Shown here: positions 8,063-15,786 of the stretch, piece after piece
Layout: each line of letters starts with the position of its first letter
Numbering within the stretch: the stretch's first letter is position 1
Source: Bacilli bacterium
Lineage (GTDB): Bacteria > Bacillota_I > Bacilli_A > RF39 > UBA660
NCBI GenBank assembly: GCA_022793145.1
Contig: JAAWCI010000063.1
Coordinates: 1-53,963 of the forward strand
Direction: 5' to 3'
DNA: 53,963 nucleotides
The notes under the pieces: generated by a model
Seen by the model: only the letters and a program-made list of their open reading frames with translations
Told to the model about the DNA's origin: nothing
Database searches by the model: none
Position numbers and translations under genes: made by a program

Positions 8063-8905
8063 ATGGAAACTTATAAAGATATGCATATTCATAGTACACA
8101 TTCAGATGGAAGTGAAGGTATTCCATCTTTGCTAGAACAACTAAGTCAAAAAAATATAGGAACTTTTGCAATTACGGATCATGATAGCATAGAAGGAATC
8201 AAGGAATTAGAAACTATAAAACCATCATTAGAGTGGTATCCTGGAGTAGAAGTAAGTACAATTTATAAAACACATAAAATTCATTTATTAGGTTATGGAT
8301 TTGATTATCATAATTCAGAATTAGAAAAATTATTAACATGGGTTAAAAATCAGAGGCGTTTAAGGTTCTATGATATGGTAAAAAATGCAGAACAAGAGTT
8401 TTGTGTGGAAATACCATCTACTCCATTTGAACAATTGGAAGAAAAAGGGACTATTTTAGTTCGACCACATTTGATGAGATATTTAGTAGAACAGGGGTGT
8501 GGAGAATCGTCAGAAGTTATGGACCGAATAGAAAAACGATGTGCTTCTAAAATCTCTTATAGAGCAGACTTGAAATGGGCGATAGAAAGTTTAAAAAAAG
8601 CAAAAGCATTATTATTAATTGCTCACCCTAAAGAAATAGAAAATGAAAGTCATATTGAATTTAAATCGATTATAGAAGAATTAATCGATTTAGGAATAGA
8701 TGGGATTGAAGTTTTCCACAGCATACATGAAAAAGGAGATGTAAGGCGATATCATGACTTAGCTTCAGAATATCATTTATTAGAAAGTGGAGGAAGCGAT
8801 TATCATGGTGCAGACAGAAAAGGAAGAGTATTAGGAACAGTAACAAAAAACAAAGAAAAAGTAAAATATCTTTCTTTAGTAGAAGAATTGAGGAAGAGAA
8901 AATGA
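8063..8905 (+). CDS. PHP-domain phosphoesterase (TrpH/YciV-type)
   Basis: A 280-aa PHP protein with the metal-binding motifs DMHIHSTHSDGS near the N-terminus, ITDHDSIEG, PGVEVST, LIAHPKE and GGSDYHG. Family members hydrolyse 3',5'-nucleoside bisphosphates or trim short oligonucleotides from the 5' end. I place the start at 8063 because GGGGATGA lies just before it. An upstream in-frame ATG at 7991 would put the promoter and palindrome inside the coding region. The stop overlaps the next start by four bases (ATGA), so it is coupled to the CoaE-CoaD gene. Its substrate might include CoA-related 3'-phosphates, but that is speculation from context. Confidence 0.85.
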   Translation: METYKDMHIHSTHSDGSEGIPSLLEQLSQKNIGTFAITDHDSIEGIKELETIKPSLEWYPGVEVSTIYKTHKIHLLGYGFDYHNSELEKLLTWVKNQRRLRFYDMVKNAEQEFCVEIPSTPFEQLEEKGTILVRPHLMRYLVEQGCGESSEVMDRIEKRCASKISYRADLKWAIESLKKAKALLLIAHPKEIENESHIEFKSIIEELIDLGIDGIEVFHSIHEKGDVRRYHDLASEYHLLESGGSDYHGADRKGRVLGTVTKNKEKVKYLSLVEELRKRK

Positions 8906-9930
8906 TGATTGGAGTAGTAGGAAAAAGTGGTTCTGGAAAAACTTATTTTTCTAATTTGCTAAATAAAAATGATGAATTTACAGTAATACATGTAGATGAA
9001 ATTGTTCATGAAATTTTAAAAGAAGAGAAATTTGGGAAAGCTTTTGTAACCAAATATGGCATTGGTTTTATGGGGGAAAATGGGATTGATCGAAAGAAAT
9101 TAGGACAGTATCTATTTTCATCAAGTGAAATAATGGATGAATATAATGAATTTATTTGGCCCTTTATTGAAGAAAAAATAGATGCTATTATTGCAAGAAG
9201 TAAAAAGCCAATTATTATTGATTGGATGCAATTACCGATTACAAAATATTTTGAAATGTGTGATAAAAAGATCTTAGTGAAAGCACCATTAGAAATAAGA
9301 ATGGAACGTATAGGAAAAAGAGATCAAATATCAGCAGATTATAAAGAAAAACGTGAAAAGTTTATGTTAGAATATGAGGATACGAAATTTGATGAAGTTA
9401 TTGTAAATGATGGTACTGATTTAAGCAGTTACGCAGATGATATCATAAGACAGATTCTAACAATTGGTTTTTATGCTGGTAGCTTTGATCCTTTTACAAA
9501 TGGTCATTTAGAAGTTATTAAAAAAGCAAGTTGTTTATTTGATAAAGTTATAGTAGGAATTGGAAAAAATCCAGATAAAAAAAGACATTATCAAGAGGAG
9601 GAAATGAGAGAAGCAATTTCTTATTCTCTCAAAAGAATTGGCATTTGTGCAGAAGTCATTATCTATTCAGGATATACGTTTGTAGAAGCTCAAAAACGCC
9701 ATGCGAGTGCCTTTATTAGAGGCCTTCGAGATCAAACAGATTATCAATATGAAGAAGAAATCGCCGCTTTTAATGAAGAACATAGTGGAATTGATACAAT
9801 TTATTTAAGAGCAGGAAAAGTTGGAAATATTAGCTCAACATTAGTAAGAAATTTGATAGAAAAGGGTGAGGATATTAAAGAACTAGTTCCAGAACCTGTT
9901 TATCAATATATGAAAAAAAGATCTTATTGA
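8902..9930 (+). CDS. fused dephospho-CoA kinase / phosphopantetheine adenylyltransferase (CoaE-CoaD)
   Basis: A 342-aa fusion of the last two enzymes of CoA synthesis. Residues 1-185 resemble CoaE: P-loop GKSGSGKT (7-14), VDEIVHEILKEEKFG and an arginine-rich lid (RMERIGKRDQIS). Residues 188-342 are CoaD: YAGSFDPFTNGH with the TxGH site at 199-202, RGLRDQTDYQYE (273-284) and ISSTLVR (310-316). CoaD transfers AMP to phosphopantetheine, and CoaE then phosphorylates the 3'-OH. The junction is tight, with no linker. Animal CoA synthase has the same two activities in the opposite order. No other coaE or coaD is in the window. Confidence 0.88.
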   Translation: MMIGVVGKSGSGKTYFSNLLNKNDEFTVIHVDEIVHEILKEEKFGKAFVTKYGIGFMGENGIDRKKLGQYLFSSSEIMDEYNEFIWPFIEEKIDAIIARSKKPIIIDWMQLPITKYFEMCDKKILVKAPLEIRMERIGKRDQISADYKEKREKFMLEYEDTKFDEVIVNDGTDLSSYADDIIRQILTIGFYAGSFDPFTNGHLEVIKKASCLFDKVIVGIGKNPDKKRHYQEEEMREAISYSLKRIGICAEVIIYSGYTFVEAQKRHASAFIRGLRDQTDYQYEEEIAAFNEEHSGIDTIYLRAGKVGNISSTLVRNLIEKGEDIKELVPEPVYQYMKKRSY

Positions 9931-9939
9931 TCTTTTTTT
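9914..9939. terminator. bidirectional terminator between coaED and the YbaK gene
   Basis: AAAAAGATC and GATCTTTTT arms around the overlapping stop codons, with A/T runs on both sides. Confidence 0.7.
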
Positions 9940-10394
9940 GTTACATCAACCCATTTAATGAAATGACTTAGTTTTTCTAATTCAGACGTAGAAAGTGCAA
10001 TAGCAGAGTGTGCGTTTCCACAAGCGGGATAAACGGTTATATGATCTTTTAAAGAAATATCTAAATAAACAGGAAGCGTATTTTTAAGTCCAAAAGGACA
10101 AATACCACCAACAGCATGACCAGTATATTCTAAAGCTTCATCAGGAGTGAGCATTCTAGCTTTTCTTTTAAATGTTTGTTTAAATTTAGCGTTGTCAATT
10201 TTTCTCATTCCTGCAACAACGATTAATAAACAGCTCTCCTCTGTTTTAAATGTTAATGTTTTAGCTATCATATCTGGATCAACATGTAACGCTTCTGCTG
10301 CTTCTAAAACTGTCGCCGTTTTTTCTTTTAATATAATAATTTTATCTTGATAACCAATTTTTTCAAATTCTTTTGTTACTTCTAGTAACCCCAT
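9924..10394 (-). CDS. YbaK/EbsC-family aminoacyl-tRNA deacylase
   Basis: A 156-aa protein of the YbaK/ProX-like editing family, which hydrolyses mischarged tRNA (YbaK: Cys-tRNA-Pro). The family core is clear: MIAKTLTFK with the conserved Lys, LLIVVAGMRKIDNAKF, GHAVGGICPFG and the C-terminal YPACGNAHSAIALS. Length matches the family. It converges on the CoaE-CoaD gene with a 7-bp overlap of ends. An AGGAGG-type site precedes the ATG. Which mischarged tRNA it clears cannot be told from sequence. Confidence 0.85.
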   Translation of the reverse strand: MGLLEVTKEFEKIGYQDKIIILKEKTATVLEAAEALHVDPDMIAKTLTFKTEESCLLIVVAGMRKIDNAKFKQTFKRKARMLTPDEALEYTGHAVGGICPFGLKNTLPVYLDISLKDHITVYPACGNAHSAIALSTSELEKLSHFIKWVDVTKKDQ

Positions 10395-10440
10395 AAGAAA
10401 ACCTCCTATTTCTTTTTATTTTATCATATTTTTGAAAAGG

Positions 10441-10469
10441 TTGACATGAAAAAATTCTTTTTATATAAT
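10441..10469 (+). promoter_or_regulatory. consensus sigma-A promoter
   Basis: TTGACA (10441-10446), 17 bp, TATAAT (10464-10469). A perfect consensus promoter. An upstream in-frame ATG at 10446 lies inside the -35 box, so translation must start further down. Confidence 0.8.
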
Positions 10470-10490
10470 AAACGCTCAGGAAGTGTTACT

Positions 10491-11288
10491 ATGAGTTATC
10501 AGGAAATCTTATATAAAAATGAAAATCAATATAATGAATTAGAAGAGATTATGTTTGGAAAAATCGTAGAGGCTTTTCAAAAAAATAGTAAACTTGATGT
10601 TCTAACAATTATTTGTCAGGCTGGAATTTCTCTAAGTGATAAAGAACGATCATTTTGGGCATTACATAGTTATTTAATAAATCATCCTAGTTGTGAAATG
10701 CAGTTATTTTTTGAATTATTAGAACAATTTGGTTTTAATTTTAAAAAAGGATTATGTTCTTACATCAGAACATTAGCATCTTATACAATAGATACCGTTC
10801 CTGATTATGTCTATGAAGCTCTATTAAGAGTTCCAATCGTAGACGAAATAGAGTGTCAAAAAGGTAGAATTACAGTTTATAGTGATAAATTAGGAAAATA
10901 TGATTTTACCCCAATCAAAAAATATTTTGAAGCATCACATAAAATCAGTACATTCTTAAAATTTGAACCATATGAAAATAATTGTCACAATGCTTCTTGG
11001 AATTTGATGGAGCATTTGAAAAGTGGAACATTACAAACATTGTTGATGCCACGTTATTTTGGAAAAGGAACTGGTTATCATACTGTCATTGAAGAAACAG
11101 GTGGAAATATTATTGATATTGCACATGCAAGTGTTTTTGATCTTGACACATTTTCTCGGTTAATGGAAGGAACCATAGTATGTGAAACAGAAAAAGATGA
11201 AATGTATGTTAAATTAGCTGAAATAAATGAAGAAACGAAATATGCAAATGCCCTTGTTTTAGCCCTTCATAAGCAATCAAAGCTTTGA
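10491..11288 (+). CDS. hypothetical protein, possible papain-like fold
   Basis: A 265-aa protein. The start at 10491 is chosen because the only upstream candidate (10446) lies within the promoter and AGGAAG precedes 10491. The N-terminal half is helical. The C-terminal half has NNCHNASW, then GTGYHTVIEETGG and IIDIAHASVFD, an arrangement of Cys, His and Asp that resembles papain-like/transglutaminase catalytic triads. I do not recognise the family and the catalytic reading is an inference from motif order. It is monocistronic, before engB. Confidence 0.7.
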   Translation: MSYQEILYKNENQYNELEEIMFGKIVEAFQKNSKLDVLTIICQAGISLSDKERSFWALHSYLINHPSCEMQLFFELLEQFGFNFKKGLCSYIRTLASYTIDTVPDYVYEALLRVPIVDEIECQKGRITVYSDKLGKYDFTPIKKYFEASHKISTFLKFEPYENNCHNASWNLMEHLKSGTLQTLLMPRYFGKGTGYHTVIEETGGNIIDIAHASVFDLDTFSRLMEGTIVCETEKDEMYVKLAEINEETKYANALVLALHKQSKL

Positions 11289-11314
11289 CAATCAATCAGT
11301 CTCCATGTTATAAT
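11285..11314 (+). promoter_or_regulatory. sigma-A promoter of engB
   Basis: TTGACA (11285-11290), 18 bp, TATAAT (11309-11314), beginning on the stop codon of the upstream gene. Confidence 0.7.
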
Positions 11315-11351
11315 AAAATAACTTAAGAATCTTTTAGAGAGGATGTATATT

Positions 11352-11933
11352 ATGAAAGTAAATTCTGTTAATTTGGTGATTAGTGCAGTAAGACGTAGTC
11401 AATATCCAACGGATGAAAAGCCAGAATTTTTATTAGTAGGTAGATCAAATGTAGGGAAAAGTAGTTTTATCAATACGATTATTCACAGAAAAAATTATGC
11501 AAGAACATCAGCTACTCCTGGAAAGACACAAACAATTAACTTTTATTTGGTTAATGATGAATTCTATTTGGTAGATGCTCCAGGATATGGATATGCAGCC
11601 TTAAATAAAGCGAAACAAAAAAAATTTGGGTTAATGATGGAAGATTATTTGAAAAATAGACCGAATTTGAAGCAAGTATTTATGCTCGTTGATTTTAGAC
11701 ATAAACCAACCAGTGATGATATCATGATGTATAATTTTTTAAAATATTATAAACTTCCTGTGACTATTGTAGCAACCAAAATTGATAAAGTAGGAATTAC
11801 ATTACATCAACGACAGAGAAGTGCGATCTTAGATGAGTTAGAACTTGTAGTAGGAGATGATTTTGTATTATTTTCTAGTGTAACAAAAGAAGGCTCAGAA
11901 GAAATTAGCGAAAAAGTAAGTAGAACAATTTAA
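11352..11933 (+). CDS. engB: ribosome biogenesis GTP-binding protein EngB (YsxC)
   Basis: A 193-aa TRAFAC GTPase involved in 50S subunit assembly. G1 GRSNVGKSS, G2 region TPGKTQTINFY, G3 DAPGYGYA, G4 TKID and G5 SSVTKEG are all present and in order. I choose ATG 11352 because AGAGAGG lies nine bases before it; 11343 is only one base after that site. The next gene begins directly at the stop. Confidence 0.93.
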   Translation: MKVNSVNLVISAVRRSQYPTDEKPEFLLVGRSNVGKSSFINTIIHRKNYARTSATPGKTQTINFYLVNDEFYLVDAPGYGYAALNKAKQKKFGLMMEDYLKNRPNLKQVFMLVDFRHKPTSDDIMMYNFLKYYKLPVTIVATKIDKVGITLHQRQRSAILDELELVVGDDFVLFSSVTKEGSEEISEKVSRTI

Positions 11934-11980
11934 TGTTTACCACGAAACTATTCTTTTCATATAATACTTTAGGTGATAAG

Positions 11981-12484
11981 ATGAAGGTATTAAAAAATGA
12001 TGGAAAAGACGTGGTTATTTTTTTGCCTGCTTCCAATATATTTTTAGATAGATTGAAAAGAGAAGAATTAGAAGATTATTTTAAGACTCTCTTTTTAAAA
12101 TTAGAAGACCGCTATGGAATAGACCACTGTGGATTTTATCAAATTTATGTTTATAAAGATTCTTATTATGGTGCAATTTTAGAAATAGAAGAGGAAGATT
12201 TGCCATATTTAGATTATATAGATAATGAAGTAGAAATGAATATTCATATTCCAAAAGATACAAGTTTTATGTATCAATTAGAAGATATTTTAGATTTAGA
12301 TATAGAAATTTTAAAAGCGTCTAATCTTTATTATTATCAAAATAGATTTTATATAGAATTAAAAAGAGAAGTTCAAAAGAAAAACTATTTACAATTATTA
12401 GAATATGGAGAATTAATTTATGGAGAAAAAGTAAAAAAGGTTCAAAGATCAGGAAAGCTATTTTCTTGTTTATTTTGTGAATAA
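11981..12484 (+). CDS. hypothetical protein
   Basis: A 167-aa acidic, soluble protein. The start at 11981 is supported by AGGTGAT three bases upstream and a TATAAT at 11960-11965; an upstream ATG overlapping the engB stop would place this promoter inside the gene. The sequence shows alternating strands and helices (DVVIFLPASN, GFYQIYVYKDSYYGAI, EEEDLPYLDYIDN) and a C-terminal SCLFCE. There is no catalytic motif and I do not recognise the family. It sits between two ribosome-assembly GTPases, engB and der, which hints at but does not show a translation-related role. Confidence 0.65.
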   Translation: MKVLKNDGKDVVIFLPASNIFLDRLKREELEDYFKTLFLKLEDRYGIDHCGFYQIYVYKDSYYGAILEIEEEDLPYLDYIDNEVEMNIHIPKDTSFMYQLEDILDLDIEILKASNLYYYQNRFYIELKREVQKKNYLQLLEYGELIYGEKVKKVQRSGKLFSCLFCE

Positions 12485-12496
12485 ATAAATGTGTGT

Positions 12497-12518
12497 TATA
12501 ATGTAGCAAGTGAGGTGA
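12497..12518 (+). promoter_or_regulatory. -10 box and ribosome binding site of der
   Basis: TATAAT (12497-12502) and GAGGTGA (12512-12518) precede the ATG at 12523. The predicted 5' UTR is about 14 nt. No good -35 box is visible. Confidence 0.5.
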
Positions 12519-12522
12519 GACT

Positions 12523-13842
12523 ATGAAAAAAACGGTTGTGGCTTTATTGGGAAGACCAAATGTAGGAAAATCAACAATATTTAATCGATTAGTAGGAAAG
12601 AAAATTTCTATTATAGAAGATACTCCTGGGATTACCAGAGACCGTATTTATGGAACAGTGAATCATAATAATACCAGTTTTCATTTAATTGATACAGGGG
12701 GTATTGAGGATAATGAAGATGGATTTAATGTAAATATCAAAAGTCAAGCTGAACTTGCGATAGATGAAGCAGATATCATTTTATTTGTAGTAGATGGAAA
12801 AGAAGGTCTTACTTCTAATGATTTGGTTGTTCGAGATATGCTAAGACGAGCAAAAAAACCAGTTTATGTAGTAATTAATAAAACAGATAGTAAATTTTAT
12901 AAAGAGCATGAATTTGATTTTTATGAGCTTGGATTTGAAAATTATTTTCCAGTTAGTGGAGAGCAGAATTTGGGTATTTACGATTTGTTAGAAGAGATAA
13001 CAAAGAACTTTCATAATGTAGAAGAAGAAACAGATGAGAAAGCCATTCATTTTTCTGTAATAGGAAGACCAAATGTAGGAAAAAGCAGTTTGGTCAATGC
13101 ATTATTAAATGAGGAGAGAGTCATTGTCTCTAATGTAGCAGGAACAACAAGAGACGCTATCGATACACCATTTACTTATCATGGGGAAGATTTTGTTGTT
13201 ATTGATACAGCTGGAATGAGAAAAAAAGGAAAAGTATATGAAACGGTAGAGAAATATAGTTTACTTCGTTCTATGAAAGCAATCGACCGTTCTGATGTTT
13301 GCTTAATTGTTTTAGATGCAAGCACTGGTATTACTACTCATGACAAACATATTGCAGGGTATGCGTTAGAAGCTGGAAAAGCGGTTATTTTGGTAGTGAA
13401 TAAGTGGGATACCATAGAAGATAAAGATAGTGCTATGAAAAGTTTTAATAAGGAACTTAAAAGTGAATTTCAGTTTATGACATATGCTCCCATTGTATTT
13501 CTGTCAGCACTCACTAAAAAAAGAATTCATACATTAATGCCAGAAATTAAAAGAGTATATGAAAATAGTAAGCGTGAGATAAAAACAAATTTACTAAATG
13601 ATGTCATCAATGATGCTTATGCTCTAAATTTGCCACCATCCTATAAAGGAAAACGTTTGAAGATTTATTTTAGTCATCAAGCTTCTGTTTGCCCACCAAC
13701 ATTTAATATTCAAGTAAATAATAAAGGACTTGTTCATTTTTCTTACGAAAGATATTTAGAAAACAAAATTAGAGAGTCTTTTGACTTTGAAGGAACTCCA
13801 ATCGTAATCCAATTTAAAAATAAGGGGGAGCAAGAAATATAA
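12523..13842 (+). CDS. der: GTPase Der (EngA)
   Basis: A 439-aa double GTPase needed for 50S ribosome assembly. The first G domain has GRPNVGKST (10-18), DTPGITRDR, DTGG and NKTD; the second has GRPNVGKSS, AGTTRDAIDT, DTAGMRKKG and NKWD. A KH-like C-terminal domain follows (about 350-439, including KIYFSHQAS). Length and order match the family. In Bacillus der also lies close upstream of spoIVA, so this is conserved context. A hairpin terminator follows. Confidence 0.95.
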   Translation: MKKTVVALLGRPNVGKSTIFNRLVGKKISIIEDTPGITRDRIYGTVNHNNTSFHLIDTGGIEDNEDGFNVNIKSQAELAIDEADIILFVVDGKEGLTSNDLVVRDMLRRAKKPVYVVINKTDSKFYKEHEFDFYELGFENYFPVSGEQNLGIYDLLEEITKNFHNVEEETDEKAIHFSVIGRPNVGKSSLVNALLNEERVIVSNVAGTTRDAIDTPFTYHGEDFVVIDTAGMRKKGKVYETVEKYSLLRSMKAIDRSDVCLIVLDASTGITTHDKHIAGYALEAGKAVILVVNKWDTIEDKDSAMKSFNKELKSEFQFMTYAPIVFLSALTKKRIHTLMPEIKRVYENSKREIKTNLLNDVINDAYALNLPPSYKGKRLKIYFSHQASVCPPTFNIQVNNKGLVHFSYERYLENKIRESFDFEGTPIVIQFKNKGEQEI

Positions 13843-13863
13843 ACGCGTTAGGCGTTTTTTTAG
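13842..13863 (+). terminator. intrinsic terminator after der
   Basis: ACGC and GCGT arms, extended by flanking A/T pairs, followed by T7. Confidence 0.6.
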
Positions 13864-13910
13864 TTATAAAATGATATATCGGTTTTAAAAGTTTAAAAAT
13901 ATAATAAGGC

Positions 13911-13937
13911 ACAAAAAAATAGAATTATCATATTGTA
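13911..13937 (+). promoter_or_regulatory. candidate sigma-K promoter of spoVIF
   Basis: AC (13911-13912), 16 bp, CATATTGTA (13929-13937). This matches the Bacillus sigma-K pattern AC-N16/17-CATAnnnTA. The downstream gene belongs to a late mother-cell family, which fits. Confidence 0.55.
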
Positions 13938-13954
13938 ACTTAGGAGGGTATATT

Positions 13955-14200
13955 ATGTTTAACTTTTCAGATAACTTTTTTAATAAAATTGAGAAAAAAA
14001 CGAATGTTGGTAAAGATACCATTTTAGAACTTGCTAGCAAGTTACAGCAAGGGGATATGAAAGATGAGGGGACATTAAGAGAGATTATAAGAGAACTTGG
14101 AAAAATGACAGGAAAAGAAGTCAGTAAAGAAAAGGAAGATAAAATTATTTCTGCTGTAGTTAATGATAAAGTTCCAAAAGATTTGGATAAGTTTGTATAG
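13955..14200 (+). CDS. spoVIF: stage VI sporulation protein F
   Basis: An 81-aa protein matching SpoVIF in length and sequence character: MFNFSDNFFNKIEKKT at the N-terminus, then DTILELASKLQQGD and LREIIRELGKMTGKEV. In Bacillus it is made in the mother cell under sigma-K and is needed for spore coat assembly and resistance. A strong AGGAGGG site fixes the start. A sigma-K-like promoter lies 18-44 bp upstream and spoIVA follows 82 bp downstream. Confidence 0.85.
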   Translation: MFNFSDNFFNKIEKKTNVGKDTILELASKLQQGDMKDEGTLREIIRELGKMTGKEVSKEKEDKIISAVVNDKVPKDLDKFV

Positions 14201-14245
14201 TTTTATACTTTTTTCCTTATTTTGTTCTAACTAGAAAGATCAATT

Positions 14246-14253
14246 CATATAGT
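14246..14253 (+). promoter_or_regulatory. possible sigma-E -10 element of spoIVA
   Basis: CATATAGT resembles the sigma-E -10 pattern CATACAnT. No convincing -35 element is seen at the right distance, so this is a weak call. Confidence 0.25.
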
Positions 14254-14282
14254 TTAAATGAATTAAGGAAAGTAGGGAATAT

Positions 14283-15758
14283 ATGGAAAAAATAGATATT
14301 ATTAAAAGTATTACTGAACGAACAGGTGGAGATATCTATCTTGGAGTAGTAGGAGCAGTACGAACAGGAAAATCAACATTCATAAAAAAGGTAATCGAAA
14401 ATTTAGTTGTTCCAAATATCGAAGATGAGTATGAAAGAAAACGTGCTTTAGATGAGATTCCACAAAGTGCTCAAGGGAAAACAATTATGACAACAGAACC
14501 TAAATTTGTACCAAGTAATGCAGCTTCTATAAAAATAGATGATTTCACAGCGAATATTAGATTGGTTGATTGTGTTGGATATGTCATTCCAGGAGCAAAA
14601 GGCTATGAAGATGAAAATGGGCCAAGATTAGTAAAAAGTCCTTGGTATGATGAACCAATTCCATTTGTAGAAGCCGCCGAAATAGGAACGGAAAAAGTAA
14701 TTAGAGACCATTCTAGTATTGGAGTAGTAGTAACAACGGATGGATCAATAGGAGAGATTACAAGAAATAACTATATTGAGGCAGAAGAAAGAGTTGTCAG
14801 TGAGTTAAAAGAAATAGGAAAGCCTTTTATTGTTCTTTTAAATTCCACTCATCCGATGCTTCCTGAAACAGAAAGAATGGCTGAAAAATTACATGAAAGT
14901 TATGGAGTTCCAGTTATGCCTATTAGTATTGAAAATATGACTGAACGAGATATTTATTCTATATTAAGAGAGGCTTTATATGAATTTCCAGTACTAGAGG
15001 TAAAAGTAGATATGCCTGAATGGATTGCTCTTTTATCACCAAATAATTGGTTAAAGAAAATATATATAGAAAAGATTAGAGAAAGTGTAGTAGAAATAGA
15101 TAAATTAAGAGATATTGATACAATTACAGGACATTTTAGTGATTCAGAATATATTAGTAAAGCGTACTTATCAAATGTAGATACAGCAACAGGGGAAGTT
15201 ACAATTACATTAGAGGCTCCAGCAAACTTGTATGATCAAGTACTTAAAGATATTATTGGAATAGATATTACTAGTAAAGCTCAACTTTTGAATCTGTTCC
15301 AAGAATATAATGAGGCAAAATTAGAATATGATCAGATCAAGGTAGCTCTTAAAACAGTAAAAACGACGGGATATGGAGTAGCATGTCCAACTCTTACGGA
15401 TATGAAATTGGATACTCCAGAGATTATTAAACAAGGAAGCCGTTATGGAATTAAACTTAAAGCAGTAGCTCCTTCTATTCATATGATACGAATTGATGTA
15501 GAATCGACTTTCGAACCAATAATCGGTTCTGAACTTCAAAGCAAAGAATTAATTGATTATTTAATGAGGGACTATGATACAAATCCAGATAATATTTGGA
15601 AGAGCGAAATATTTGGAAGAAGTTTAGATGTGATTGTAAAAGAAGGAATTCAAGCAAAATTATCTTTAATGCCAGAAAATGTCAGATATAAACTTCAACA
15701 GACATTGACAAAATTAGTAAATAAAGGTTCTGGGAACTTATTTGCAATTGTATTATAA
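14283..15758 (+). CDS. spoIVA: stage IV sporulation protein A (SpoIVA)
   Basis: A 491-aa morphogenetic ATPase that coats the forespore and forms the base layer of the spore coat. The N-terminal ATPase domain has the Walker A motif GAVRTGKST (24-32), followed by LVDCVGYVIPGA and VVTTDGSIGEI. The middle and C-terminal regions, with WLKKIY and the terminal LFAIVL, match the family in order and length. AGGAAAG lies before the start. It is strong evidence that the organism forms endospores. It is convergent with the coiled-coil gene at 15772. Confidence 0.95.
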   Translation: MEKIDIIKSITERTGGDIYLGVVGAVRTGKSTFIKKVIENLVVPNIEDEYERKRALDEIPQSAQGKTIMTTEPKFVPSNAASIKIDDFTANIRLVDCVGYVIPGAKGYEDENGPRLVKSPWYDEPIPFVEAAEIGTEKVIRDHSSIGVVVTTDGSIGEITRNNYIEAEERVVSELKEIGKPFIVLLNSTHPMLPETERMAEKLHESYGVPVMPISIENMTERDIYSILREALYEFPVLEVKVDMPEWIALLSPNNWLKKIYIEKIRESVVEIDKLRDIDTITGHFSDSEYISKAYLSNVDTATGEVTITLEAPANLYDQVLKDIIGIDITSKAQLLNLFQEYNEAKLEYDQIKVALKTVKTTGYGVACPTLTDMKLDTPEIIKQGSRYGIKLKAVAPSIHMIRIDVESTFEPIIGSELQSKELIDYLMRDYDTNPDNIWKSEIFGRSLDVIVKEGIQAKLSLMPENVRYKLQQTLTKLVNKGSGNLFAIVL

Positions 15759-15786
15759 AAAAGCTGAAAAATCAGCTTCTTTTTGT
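15759..15786. terminator. bidirectional terminator between spoIVA and the coiled-coil gene
   Basis: AAGCTGA (15761-15767) and TCAGCTT (15772-15778) arms, with A run on the left and T run on the right. Confidence 0.7.

Noticed and set aside
10446..10490. Upstream ATG extension of the 265-aa protein
   Set aside because: The ATG overlaps the -35 box of a perfect TTGACA-17-TATAAT promoter, so it would not be in the mRNA.
14224..14253. Full sigma-E promoter for spoIVA
   Set aside because: Only the -10 element is acceptable; nothing at 14-15 bp upstream resembles the sigma-E -35.
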